A stretch of DNA of 64,000 bases from Clavelina lepadiformis (Eukaryota; Chordata; Ascidiacea; Aplousobranchia; Clavelinidae). The DNA lies in NCBI RefSeq assembly GCF_947623445.1, contig NC_135242.1, positions 18,662,001 through 18,726,000 on the forward strand, given 5' to 3'. Both the position numbers and the translations under genes were made by a program. Below, in pieces: positions 38,861 through 49,648 of this stretch (position 1 is its first letter; the number at the start of each line of letters is the position of its first letter). The notes beneath the pieces were generated by a model. The model saw only the letters and a list, made by a program, of their open reading frames with translations, searched no databases and was not told where the DNA came from.

Positions 38861-39786
38861 CCGGGGAACAAACTCTCTAAAAAAAACTCCTTTTATCTCA
38901 GTTTTCTACGCTAGGGCTATTATAAAAGGCCACACCTGTCCTACCACAAATGACGGACGTGCTTGGGCCACAAGATGCGATGCACACAGGCTGCTTCCTT
39001 GCACAATATTTTTTCAGTAATATCAGTAATATTGTTTCTGCACACACAAGATTTCGACAAAAACGGCCATACTCTACAGTCCGGCTTGCGAGTACCACAC
39101 TTTCTACTAGGCCTATATGAGTAACCGGCGGCCGGTAAAATTAGCGTCCACTTCACAGGCCCCCAAACTTCTGCCTGTTATACCTAAGTGGGAAAATACC
39201 AACAGTAGTACGCTATAGCCGTCCAATGAAGTTTTGGGTTTACTGACCGTGCTAACCTTCCATCGTTATCATTTGTAGCACCACTGTAATTTACTTCTTC
39301 TTTGTTGTAGGCCCTCAGGGCTTCGTCACTTTTTCCCGTTCGCTGATTGTTTTTGAGCGTATTTCTTATTTAACCATTTTAAGCCTACAAGTCGCAACGT
39401 AAACTACAACGAGGCTAGCCTAGACACAATATACTTTTCCCACAGACCACAATCTGATAATTAATCAATGGTTAGAAATAAACAATACAATACTGCAATA
39501 CGAAGTTGCTTTTTCCAAATTCAGTAACCGGCTGGCGGTGAAATAGAGACTGCCTTAATTTTATTGTCTACATTTGCGTAATCTAGTGTAGATATAGGCC
39601 TACGCCTAAGCAAAGATGGTGAATCACAATAATATAACAAATCACAAAAGGAATCAAGATGTCGAATCAGAACACTTAACCATACTCTGCGGTTCTCAAA
39701 CACAACACAAAAGCCGTGTTACTCTTTTTTCAATTGCATGAAATTTGAAGAGTGAAGCTTAGCTTTGCACGTCGGTCTTATCAGGT

Positions 39787-39856
39787 TTTACTGGGTCTTA
39801 CCTGGGTCTTACCTGGGTCTTACCTGGGTCTTACCTGGGTCTTACTGGGTATTACC
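39787..39856. repeat. 11-bp minisatellite
   Basis: About six head-to-tail copies of ACCTGGGTCTT, the first and last slightly altered. A simple tandem repeat with no associated gene. Confidence 0.85.
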
Positions 39857-41162
39857 GACATCATACATAACACATCGATTAAAGCACCACCGTCATTCTG
39901 GCAGAATCCTAGCAGAATCATAGCTTCCAAAATGACAGCAGGGTTTCCGTTTATTTTTTTATAAACTATGTACAGTAGACTAAATAATTATTCTTAAGCG
40001 CTAATGGTAAACTGCCTAATGGTTTTAATGTGGTATGCCTAGTCGTGACTCGTCTGTTTTTAACATCGCCTGTAAATATTTTTGGTTACGGTATTTCGAT
40101 GTCAGCAGTCAAACGTTATTATTAATATTAATGAGAAAATTCTTTGATTTAGCATTATGAATTGCATGGCCTAGGTAAAAGGTAAAATTGTTGAATGCTG
40201 ATGGGCTAAAATGTCAGGTTCTTCTGACATTTTAGGCCTATTAGGTTGATGCAATGCAGAAGTCTGGAAGTGAAGCTTCTTTGTAGACCATAGCCCATTA
40301 GCTATAGCTTAATAACAGGTTGCATGTAGTTGAAAAAACAAAATCACAATAGGTTGCACTTGCACTGTCTCAATAATCAAGTCAGCAACTGTATGGATAA
40401 CAGTCTACAAGCCTAAATAAAAGCATAGATGTAGTAATTTGACTGATTTCCGAAATAAATGTGCATGTAATTGTAGTATATGTACTCAGTAAATGCATTT
40501 ACCTGCCCAAGATGTTGAAATAGCCTAGTTATCAAGTGTTTTTTGGCTCTGAATTCTTAACAAGTTATATAGGCCTATTTAGTGTAAATAGTAAGCATTT
40601 GTCAAATTGCAAATATGTTTTAGGGTTGACAAAATACTGAGTTTATAACAGAGAAATGGGAAGTTTTGTTTAAGTACTTCTTGGTGTAAACATCCTTTTC
40701 TCTAGATAAGTTAAAATTGTTTGAAAGTTAATCAATAAGTATTGCAATTACTGTTTTAAAAGTCAACTCAGCCCTTTAAAACATACAAGTAGAGGATTTA
40801 TCATTTTAATGTGGTTAAGCTCCAATCTGTCGGTATTGAAGGCATGTTCTATTGTTGTGCAAGTCTCATATGTTTTGTGATTTCATTTGTGCTTTTACCA
40901 TATTTAAGTTTTCTCACATTAATTATTATCACTCCAATTATTATCACTGAAATTGAACATACCAATATATCTATTTGTGTAAATCATAATTTGCTGTTGA
41001 TGGACTTTCCAACCATACCCCTGAGGCAGCCCTTTCATGGTCGTTAGGTTTTTTCATCAGGACATTCCCCAATAGGCATATTATACCTCGATAATAGGTA
41101 ATGCTTGTTTAACAAAACCATTGGTTACACTATGAAGTAGTATTTATAGTGAAGCATAAATA

Positions 41163-41995
41163 CTAAACAGGCACAACAATTGCTGTGCACTTTAAATACA
41201 AACAAACAAAGTGAACATAAAAGAATGTGGAGCCAACCAGATACATCATCATTAGAATAACATCTAAGAATGCACAAACATGGGACTGGCAGAGGCTGCA
41301 CATGCCATGGAAAAATCTAGATAACTGGCGGCATCGCTGTGCTACATCTGGCAAGAAGAAGTACATATAAATTTCTTTATATACAAAGACGTCCCAGTGC
41401 TGGTATGCACTTATACTATCGTACATCTTGTGAACTGTATGTGAACAGCTCTTAATTTCATCAACAGACGCTTTGATTGGGAAATTCAACTTCTTGGAAG
41501 CACTATTGTAGTCCAAGTGATAGAGGTGCAGAGTGAGGTAAATTATGGCTTCTATTTCTAACACCCATACAAGGTAAACGTTACAGCGACACTGATACTT
41601 TTCAAAATACTTTATTTAAAGGTTGCCCACAGTGATATGGGAAATAACAGAGTTGTCGATCCATCGCTTCCTCACTTGTTGTACACACAGTCTGCTGCGA
41701 ACAAACTCCAGGAGATTTGATGCAAGGTTGCTACTGAGATATTTCTCCGTGTACTTAACTTCGTAAAGTCGTAAATCTTTAATTTTGTCACTGAACACTG
41801 TAAAAAGATATAGTGGCGATAAGCAAACATCTTTGACTTTGCATTTTCTACAGAAAACTGTATAAGGTCAATAAGTGATTGAGCAATATTGTCCAGAACG
41901 GCCGTCGAAAAATCCTTCCAGTGTTTACCAGCCTCACCTTCCAAGTTGTACTGTGGCTGAAATTCCTCCAGCTCATTTGTTGTGATTATCTCCAT
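41163..41995 (-). CDS. Fragments of an unrecognised helical protein
   Basis: Open segments on the minus strand run from an ATG at 41995 through about 41690 and, after a probable intron with a GTGAGG donor, from about 41590 to 41165. One exon plan joins LLEFVRSRLCVQQ to YQCRCNVYLVWVLEIEAI and continues through an amphipathic helical stretch. A GTGAGG donor near 41935 and a pyrimidine-rich acceptor near 41812 allow an alternative first intron, so exon limits are uncertain. The segment resembles, only faintly and from memory, the helical domain of Sld3/Treslin replication factors; this is a weak suggestion. The USP-like segment upstream on the same strand may or may not belong to the same gene. 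Confidence 0.4.
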
Positions 41996-42034
41996 GTCAA
42001 GGATACATTTCGGTAGTTTTCGCCATTTAATGAT

Positions 42035-42559
42035 TTATGTATTATGCTGAGACTTGTTTTCTTTCGTGAAAGCTGTTTTCTTATTGACGTCTTTATGATG
42101 TTTTGGAATATTGGCTGATTTTTTCGTAAAAAATATATAGCTACAGCGATCGATCTTGGAACGAACACCATCATATTCTACTATCCCCACTTCCCCACCA
42201 TCACACTGGACTACTCTTTCCTCACGCACGATGTAGGTAATATAGTGCCGTTTTTCCTCACCAAACTCAAGGTAACAAATCCCTGCCTGAAGTTTATATC
42301 TTATTTTTCCTTCTCCACAGGGTATAATTAACTCACGATTGGCAACCACAATCTTTTCTGACAGTGACTTTGAATCACGTCTTCTTAATCCGATCACAAG
42401 CAGTTGTGACGTGGAAATGAACCTTCCTTGAACATTTACGCTCATTATAGGATTCCCAGGACATGAGGAACATTCTTTGGAAGTTAAGCATGTGAAGTGT
42501 TCGGCGATATAGAGAATTAACATCGAGCCATGTCTTACCTCATTATACAAAGGCAGCAA
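42035..42559 (-). CDS. USP-like (peptidase C19) C-terminal lobe
   Basis: A 174-codon frame that resembles the second half of a ubiquitin-specific protease fold. It has a Cys cluster (CLTSKECSSC), a strand like the LII-LKRF block (LLVIGLRRR), the His-box equivalent KRHYITYIVRE, and a following acidic turn (VQCDGGEVG) before an aromatic strand CSYIFF. The N-terminal Cys box is not seen nearby, so it is either the last part of a gene whose other exons were missed, a divergent or inactive paralogue, or a pseudogene. USPs remove ubiquitin from proteins; activity here cannot be claimed. Confidence 0.45.
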   Translation of the reverse strand: MLPLYNEVRHGSMLILYIAEHFTCLTSKECSSCPGNPIMSVNVQGRFISTSQLLVIGLRRRDSKSLSEKIVVANRELIIPCGEGKIRYKLQAGICYLEFGEEKRHYITYIVREERVVQCDGGEVGIVEYDGVRSKIDRCSYIFFTKKSANIPKHHKDVNKKTAFTKENKSQHNT

Positions 42560-42727
42560 AAGATTTCTGTTGTTTCTGTTACACTTGTTTTTGCCCTGTA
42601 TCTGTTACGTTTCTCCCTTGCGGCCGATTGCGCGTTTCCGTGGTTAATTAAGCACATGTGTCTTTTTATCGACGTGTGTCCGACAAGTAGTTGCACTGAC
42701 AGTTTTGCATTGGAGCTCCTGAAATGA
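42530..42727 (+). CDS. Possible small secreted peptide
   Basis: A 65-codon frame from an ATG with a hydrophobic segment (ISVVSVTLVFALYLLRFSLA) followed by a short Cys-containing tail, and an AATAAA about 40 bases after the stop. It overlaps the 5' end of the opposite-strand USP-like frame by about 30 bases. It could be a chance frame; expression data would decide. Confidence 0.2.
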   Translation: MSYLIIQRQQKISVVSVTLVFALYLLRFSLAADCAFPWLIKHMCLFIDVCPTSSCTDSFALELLK

Positions 42728-42999
42728 GCTGTGTGAACGAAAACTTGACCTAACTGCTTTTAAAATAAAACATGTGCCTGTAATTCTAAGAGTGAGAACA
42801 ACAAAACGTAACACTGGCGAGCACGGCACGACCTCTTAGAGGCACAGAAGATTTTATTAAGTTTTACTGAAGTTGAATTTTTTTTACTCTCCGCCTCGTT
42901 ACCAGCGTGGCAATAGTTTTTCGTCTTTTCTCAAATAATTCGAATCCTTCTGCGACAGCGTTAAAGCATCGGATGCGGTGAAGAAACATGCATTTCTAC

Positions 43000-44797
43000 A
43001 AAGCTTGCCGGAAGACATGAGATTCTCAATGACCGATGGTCGTAAAGAACTACGAGCTTAGTTATGACGAACTCATTCAAAAAGCAAAAGACACGGTTTC
43101 AGGACTATCTTCACAAAAGCATGCCATGCAACAACCCGTTCAGCGAACTCAAGGTTTTGACGAATCTGTAAGAAACTTTCTTGAATCTATAGCTCAATTG
43201 GGAAAAATGGCTTAGCCTATACAAACGACGAACAGCATGAAATGCGCAGCAGTGTGCTGTACAACCTACTTGTTCGAGGACTGAGAGATCGTCAACAAGC
43301 CTCTCAAATCTTACGCGATAACTTTAAAAATGCACAACCGGTTTTTACGCCACAGCAAAGAACATTATTGAAAACGCAGAACGGACGCATCATGAACCAC
43401 GTATAATGACGTCAGAAGTAGCAGCGGTTACAGGAGATCACCAGGACGTATCCCAATTAAAAAGAACTGTCGAAAAACTTCAGGACGAAATTTTCCAGCT
43501 GCGAAAAGAAATGAAGACAGCAAGAAAACCTCGGGAAGAGAGAAGAAGACTTCAGTGTTTTAACTGTGGGGAATATGGTCACATTGCTCGACGTTGTCAC
43601 AGGCAACGTGCAAGAAACTTTCGACGTGCTTCTGACATACACGGAACTCACAGCAATCCACCATGGGAAATCTACCAGGTTCAAACTATGGATCAGGACT
43701 TGCATAGAGAACAAGTTTTCCAACGATGAGTTGTCGGCACTGCACGATGAGTTATGTTTGGACAAATTGGAACTGTCAGAACTTGAACGCCAAAAGCTGT
43801 TTTCCGTAATTTCTTCCTATCGTGATATATTTTCGCTGCACCCGTACGATATTGGATAAACAGAACTGGTCGAACACTCAATCGAAACTGGAGACTCGCT
43901 CCCTATACGCCAGCACCCAAGACGCTTGCCTGAACCCCAAAAGCAAAAGAAGCATCTGGATGGTCAACCGAAAACACTATTAAGGCGCAGCAAAAAGATC
44001 CAGTGTTGAAAAGACTATTTCAGTGGATGAGCCAGGAACGCCGACCATCATTCAAAAAAAAATCGAGAATTCTCTGGAAGAAGTTTATGCTCAGTTGCTG
44101 GTGCCCTCAACAATGAAGAATGAAGTGTTGAAGTCTGTTCACGATTTAATTCACGGAGGTGGACATATGGGCGTTAAAAGGACATTTGCCAGGTTAAAGG
44201 AGCGTTTTTTCTGGCTATTTTGCCACAAAGATGTCGAAACATACTGCAAAGAATGTTGCTTGTGCGATTTAAGAAAAGTACCAAGGCGGATTGTTCTTGC
44301 CCCATTAGTTCCATCAGAGGAAAATACACCTATGCAGAAAGTTGAAATCGACGTATTAAGCGGTCTACCCGAAACAGGAAACGACAACCGTTATATTCTT
44401 GTCGTATGTGACACTTACACAAAATACATGCAGTGTTGGCCAATGAAATTCCAAAATGCCAAAGATACTGCTTATTTGCTTTACCACCGTTGGGTGACGA
44501 TACATTGCGTCCCAGAAACAATTCACTCCGACCAGGGCCGGAATTTTGAAAGTATTCTTTTTCAAGAGCTCTCACGGTTAATGGGCTGCAAAAAGACAAG
44601 AACCAGCCCGTATCACGCAATGGGAAACGGTGCTGTGGAAAGAAACAATCAGACCATAATTGCGATTTTAAAAAATTATGTTCAGGTTGACCCAACTTCT
44701 TGGGATGACGCGCTCTTCTTGGTTAACGCTACTTACAATTCAAGTGTTCACGAGGAAACTGGAGTTTCTCCTCATTACTTGCTCATACAGCATTTTG
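43000..44797 (+). mobile_element. Ty3/gypsy-type retroelement, broken fossil
   Basis: Old LTR-retroelement remains on the plus strand. Recognisable parts are gag-like sequence with a CCHC zinc knuckle (CFNCGEYGHIARRCH, about 43555-43600), a short piece of pol, and an integrase (about 44100-44790) with its zinc-binding region and core (for example TIHSDQGRNFES). The integrase is of the Ty3/gypsy class. The element is incomplete and carries several breaks; LTRs were not identified, so the outer limits are approximate. It runs directly into the 205-bp tandem array at 44798, and 46163-46497 may be more of its 3' side. Moderately old, since only part of the body is preserved. Confidence 0.8.
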
Positions 44798-46160
44798 TAC
44801 GTTTTGGGGGTCTTATCGCATTTCTTAGTACCTGTCGCGTTTTTGTGAATTTCGGAACTTTCCGGCCAGGGGGGATCGATTTCAAGGTCACCATCGTGAA
44901 GAGGAGGAAATCTTCTTTAAGAATCTGCAATAAAAAATTCACACCTCCTCCGGCAACACTCAGCAGAATCGACGTGAAACATTTAATAAATACGGCATTT
45001 TTTACGTTTTGGGGGTCTTATCGCATTTCTTAGTACCTGTCGCGTTTTTGTGAATTTCGGAACTTTCCGGCCAGGGGGGATCGATTTCAAGGTCACCATC
45101 GTGAAGAGGAGGAAATCTTCTTTAAGAATCTGCAATAAAAAATTCACACCTCCTCCGGCAACACTCAGCAGAATTGACGTGAAACATTTAATAAATACGG
45201 CATTTTTTACGTTTTGGGGGTCTTATCGCATTTCTTAGTACCTGTCGCGTTTTTGTGAATTTCGGAACTTTCCGGCCAGGGGGGATCGATTTCAAGGTCA
45301 CCATCGTGAAGAGGAGGAAATCTTCTTTAAGAATCTGCAATAAAAAATTCACACCTCCTCCGGCAACACTCAGCAGAATTGACGTGAAACATTTAATAAA
45401 TACGGCATTTTTTACGTTTTGGGGGTCTTACCGCATTTCTTAGTACCTGTCGCGTTTTTGTGAATTTCGGAACTTTCCGGCCAGGGGGGATCGATTTCAA
45501 GGTCACCATCGTGAAAAGGAGGAAATCTTCTTTAAGAATCTGCAATAAAAAATTCACACCTCCTCCGGCAACACTCAGCAGAATTGACGTGAAACATTTA
45601 ATAAATACGGCATTTTTTACGTTTTGGGGGTCTTACCGCATTTCTTAGTACCTGTCGCGTTTTTGTGAATTTCGGAACTTTCCGGCCAGGGGGGATCGAT
45701 TTCAAGGTCACCATCGTGAAGAGGAGGAAATCTTCTTTAAGAATCTGCAATAAAAAATTCACACCTCCTCCGGCAACACTCAGCAGAATCGACGTGAAAC
45801 ATTTAATAAATACGGCATTTTTTACGTTTTGGGGGTCTTATCGCATTTCTTAGTACCTGTCGCGTTTTTGTGAATTTCGGAACTTTCCGGCCAGGGGGGA
45901 TCGATTTCAAGGTCACCATCGTGAAGAGGAGGAAATCTTCTTTAAGAATCTGCAATAAAAAATTCACACCTCCTCCGGCAACACTCAGCAGAATTGACGT
46001 GAAACATTTAATAAATACGGCATTTTTTACGTTTTGGGGGTCTTATCGCATTTCTTAGTACCTGTCGCGTTTTTGTGAATTTCGGAACTTTCCGGCCAGG
46101 GGGGATCGATTTCAAGGTCACCATCGTGAAGAGGAGGAAATCTTCTTTAAGAATCTGCAA
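44798..46160. repeat. 205-bp tandem array, six full copies plus a partial
   Basis: Units start at 44798, 45003, 45208, 45413, 45618, 45823 and 46028 (partial, about 133 bp), a constant 205-bp period. Copies differ by only a few substitutions (for example TAT/TAC in TCTTATCGCA and GAAGAGG/GAAAAGG), so amplification or homogenisation is recent. Each unit reads open for about 62 codons but without an ATG at its head, and 205 is not a multiple of three, so these are not gene copies. The array begins at the end of the fossil integrase and has no CRISPR-like spacer structure. Confidence 0.95.
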
Positions 46161-46162
46161 CA

Positions 46163-46497
46163 AGGCCTTTCTCCTTTTGTTCATTATTACGTCATGTATT
46201 CTAATTGTTTTTTAATTGTGACAGAGGAGTACAACATTCATATCTCTTGAAACTCGTTTTGTATGTATACTTTGTTGTTTTTTTTCTTCTTGTTGTTTTG
46301 TGTTACCATCATTTCTATATTTAAAATATGTGTCTAAAATTTTTGTTTTTTTAACTTGGATGATTGGAAGCGTTAAACTTTGTCTGCTTTGTTTTAAAAT
46401 GCTGTTTCATTCTGTTTTTGAAAATTTTGGAGTCGGAAACACTGTTGTTCGTTTGGATAGTATGATTCTGCTAGGATTCTGCCAGAATGACAGTGTT
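46163..46497. other. Flank between the tandem array and a hAT MITE
   Basis: AT- and T-rich sequence with no gene recognised. It could be the 3' remainder of the retroelement fossil. Its end (46461-46491) matches 39892-39922 in inverted orientation. Confidence 0.4.
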
Positions 46498-46505
46498 GAT
46501 TAAAG

Positions 46506-46834
46506 CAGAGGTCGGGAACCTATGGCTCGCGAGCCAGATGTGGCTCTTTTGATGACGACATCTGGCTCGCAAATAAATCTGAGCTGGCATTTCTCAGCAC
46601 GACTGTTACGAGCAAAACTTTTTCTGTAATTTTTCATAACGCATTAACAGTAAGAAGCATGATATTAAAGAGTAAATTCAGACATTCATTGTCGCCTAAA
46701 ATTGTTGGTTTTGCTTAAACATGCACACGTTAGTTGCATTAAGTGTTAAAAAATATTACATGGCTCTGATGGAAATACAATTACAAATATGTAGCTTTCA
46801 TGGCTCCCTTAGTTAAAAAGGTTCCCGACCCCTG
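46506..46834. mobile_element. hAT-type MITE
   Basis: A 329-bp element bounded by a perfect 8-bp duplication GATTAAAG (46498-46505 and 46835-46842). Terminal inverted repeats are CAGAGGTCGGGAACC and, from the other end, CAGGGGTCGGGAACC, one mismatch in 15. The subterminal GGCTCGCGAGCC is palindromic. An 8-bp duplication with CAG-starting ends is the hAT signature. No transposase; non-autonomous. The perfect duplication points to a fairly young insertion. Confidence 0.92.
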
Positions 46835-47023
46835 GATTAAAGTATTAAACAACGAACGAAAATTAAAAACAGTGCCTCAAAAATTTTAGTTTTAGATACC
46901 GTATTTAGATATTTAATGTGTGATCGGTGTAATAGTTGTGCCTTTTACCACCGGAATTGCAGTGAAATATAATAAATCAAAGAAAAGTTAACAGGAAATA
47001 GCCTACTTAGTAGAGAAGTATTT

Positions 47024-47140
47024 TATTGTATTGTTTATTTTTTGTCATTGTCTGTGAGAGAATGAAAAATAAAATGCTAGCCATTATAGCGTGTTATTTT
47101 TCCATTATGTAATAAAAAGACAAAGCTAAAAGCCAAAACA
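47024..47140 (+). repeat. Partial copy of a dispersed repeat
   Basis: Starts TTGTATTGTTTATTTTTTGT and continues with an AAAATGCTA block. It resembles copies at about 47755-47880, 54294-54680 and (inverted) 54898-55285. Family not identified. Confidence 0.45.
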
Positions 47141-47430
47141 AGCTATAAAAATCTTTAAAAAATTTCAATTTTTTTTATCTGTTTAACATCACTTTGGCGG
47201 AAAATGCTTTAATCTGTGTTTTATATTATAATCTTTTTTTTTATATATATAAAAAATCACCACTACTTTTATTATTTTCAAACAACTTCACCTTTGGTAA
47301 TCTCCCTTTCACGGTACTCTTTTTGAACAAGATCAGCATCTATTTGGTTTTAAATTGTTTGGTAGGCTATGTGCTGCACGGGAGGGTGTTGAAATCAATC
47401 TAAAGAACTGATTTTTTATCACCGTGTGCA

Positions 47431-49648
47431 ATGGGTGTTACATAGTGAGTATTGAAGTAAATAAACAATTGCATTTTATGTATTTGGATTTCACAACGTG
47501 TGGTTTATACAAAATCTTAAAATATTCAAAGATACGAAAGACAGGTTAGTCTTGTAAAACTTTTTTCCAGTGTTTCACAGTGGAACATTCCTGAGGGGAA
47601 AAACATTCAGCAAGGAGTTGAGGAGTTGCAAAACAAGGCTGAAAAACTGGGTGCGAAGAAGTCTGGTCTGTTTGTGGTTGAATGTGAATCCTTTCATTCT
47701 ACAAATGGTAAGCCTTGAACAAACACAACCAGTGATACTATTTAACTGTGGGATTGTATGGTTTATTTTTTGCCATTGGGCAGTGAAAACCAAAATGCTA
47801 ATCTTCGTTACAGAATAAAATAATAGCGTCACAAACAAACAATGAGTGGGAAACAAGCAAAGCCTCAAGGACTTAAAACGTTTAAGATTTATAAATCTAA
47901 TTGATAAAAATCGTTTGTATTGTAGCCAATTAACCTTAACTAATTTGGTTGGCTGTGGTTTTACTATTTGTTTCTTAAGACAGAGGAAAGCTTATACATA
48001 ACTTTAAATCAGTATTCACGATAGCTGATAATGATTTTCAGAGTTTTAAGTGCATCATAAACTCTCGTCAAAAAAGTCATTATACATTTGCTGTTAGTAC
48101 AATAGTTTTGAGCAGAGGTGGGATTCAGTCAGTTCGCACCATTTCTTGGAATTTTAATGACCTCTGCGAACCAGTTATTAACAAATGTATGTGTAGGCCT
48201 ATATTACACTTCGAGCACTGTATTCCCGCGGCTAATTATAGCCCTAATAATTATAATAACGTTACAACTTACAAACAAGTGTGTTTACAACGCATTGTGC
48301 TCTAACAATACGGTAGAACTCACATATAACCTCATATAAAATGAATCCATTCATCATTGCAAAGAAAACGATTGTTGACAGTACAATTGTTATTGTCACA
48401 GAAGAAAGCATGCGTTATTCTTCACACTTAATTCAACCTTTCACTTGTGATATACAGGTATCAGGTATAGTATATCACAAGTACTATCCGTATTGGACTG
48501 TACGGATAATACATGGGGACCTAGCGAGCCTGCGCGGTGTGCCGAGGGTCAGTTTCGTATATAACGGATGAATGTTGCTGGTCTCGACTTGTCCATTATA
48601 TGCGAGTTTTACTGTATTTTGTGAATTTCACTACCTACTAAACCTACATTCTGCTCACTCGAAACAATACAATGATGTATTAACCATTTTTAGACATGTT
48701 TTTAAGTTAAGAAAATAATTATAATGAATAATTTCACTTTCTAGGCTCTTGCTTGTGGCATCCCAAACATCAATCTTTGGTCTATATATATCAGTCCCGG
48801 GTCAATAAAACATGCTGCTAGTGAGAGAACCAGATGTTAAAATATTTGAATCCCATCACTGGTTTAAAGTTACGATACAATTTCAATTTTATACCCGCCA
48901 TGGCCCCTTAGTATAAGCCATTAAAATGTTATGTTTGTGGTAACTGAATTATATTTTACTTCTCATAACTCACAGTGGTACATCTGCACATGCTTTTTGG
49001 CCTTCCCGTTTCTAAAACCAAATATTGCATCTGCTGACAAAAAAACTTGAACCACTTTTGTACTATTGTGTCCATCACACCAAAATTTTATTCACACTTT
49101 TTCTGTATTGTAGCGCAAAATCTAAAGACCTTACATACAATACATAACTCGGAATATCCAGCGTCAAGATTTGCATGCTTTGAAGATGGCTCATTTCTGG
49201 TAACTGATGTAATGCTGGGAACTTTTCTGTCCAAACTCAGATCAGTTTGGCAGCCTAAGAAAGGAGGAAAAATTGAGAGCAAAGGGCAACGATATGAGTT
49301 TGGAGATTTCATAATTAAAATTGGAATCGTTTCAATGGGGCCTAGCACAAAGGGGATAGCGTTAGAGGTGAATGTTTGCTGTAATAAAGTGGTTGGAAAT
49401 GTCCAAGCATTGAATATTGCTGTTCATGTGGCTATGTTTGTTTTTAGCTGGAATATGCTCCCTGTCGTTTTCCACTAGACTGTTGGGAGTTGATGACGGA
49501 GATGCTGCATGAATTAATTGATGATCAGGCTCCAGCAAGTCTACCCCAAGTGATTGCACAGAAACCAGATGCAAATCTAGCTGAGCTCACAGCTCTTCAA
49601 TACATACGATTGTTCAATAACCTACGCAAAGCTAGTATGAACAGATAG
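47431..49648 (+). CDS. MED20: Mediator subunit 20
   Basis: Four exons give 201 residues: 47431-47444, 47571-47707, 49114-49367 and 49448-49648, all GT-AG and in phase. MED20 is a head-module subunit of Mediator, which links transcription factors to RNA polymerase II in the nucleus. The product begins MGVTYVSQWNIPEGKNIQQ, aligning with human MGVTCVSQMPVAEGKSVQQ from its first residue. It continues through the signatures HNSEYP, YEFGDFIIKIG and MGPSTKGIALE (human MGPSARGISVE), LEYAPCRFPLDCWELM and the C-terminal YIRLFNNLRK. Length is close to human (212). The first coding exon is only 14 bases and is supported by the GTGAGT donor and exact phase. Intron 2 (47708-49113) carries a hAT-like MITE with a nested pogo-like MITE and a dispersed repeat copy. 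Confidence 0.95.
47755..47880 (+). repeat. Dispersed repeat copy in MED20 intron 2
   Basis: Shares the block GTTTATTTTTTGCCATT, an AAAATGCTAA block, ATAAAA, and ACTTAAAAC with the copies at 54294-54680 and 54898-55285. No coding potential. Confidence 0.5.
48113..48861. mobile_element. hAT-like MITE, host of a nested element
   Basis: Ends are CAGAGGTGGGATTCA and, inverted, CAGTGATGGGATTCA. The 8-mers outside (GTTTTGAG at 48105-48112, GTTTAAAG at 48862-48869) match at six of eight positions, a decayed target duplication. The 749-bp length includes a 304-bp pogo-like insertion. No transposase. Older than the neighbouring hAT MITEs, judging from the decayed duplication and end mismatches. Confidence 0.75.
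48311..48614. mobile_element. pogo/Tigger-like MITE nested in the hAT-like MITE
   Basis: A 304-bp element flanked by TA on both sides, with ends CGGTAGAACTCACATATAAC and, inverted, CAGTAAAACTCGCATATAAT. The CAGT-AAACTCG-ATATAA pattern with TA targets is typical of pogo-class Tc1/mariner elements. It contains the internal tract TATATAACGGATGAATG. Non-autonomous. Confidence 0.8.

Larger units (their letters stand above)
37414..41162. other. Sparse intergenic region with a minisatellite
   Basis: No clear gene. It holds several TAGGCCTA palindromes (near 39107, 39594, 40228, 40569), an 11-bp minisatellite near 39787-39856, and at 39892-39922 a 31-nt stretch found again, inverted, at 46461-46491. 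A weak open frame lies at 38471-38860. Confidence 0.5.

Noticed and set aside
41672-41995. A 31-base intron between about 41842 and 41812
   Set aside because: Too short for the spliceosome, and the resulting phase meets a stop; a longer intron or read-through is more plausible.
44845-46058. Six repeated 62-codon frames in the 205-bp units
   Set aside because: They lack an ATG at the head, the period is not a multiple of three, and they reflect array identity, not a gene family.
44798-46160. CRISPR-like array
   Set aside because: Monomers are contiguous and nearly identical with no unique spacers, and the context is eukaryotic.
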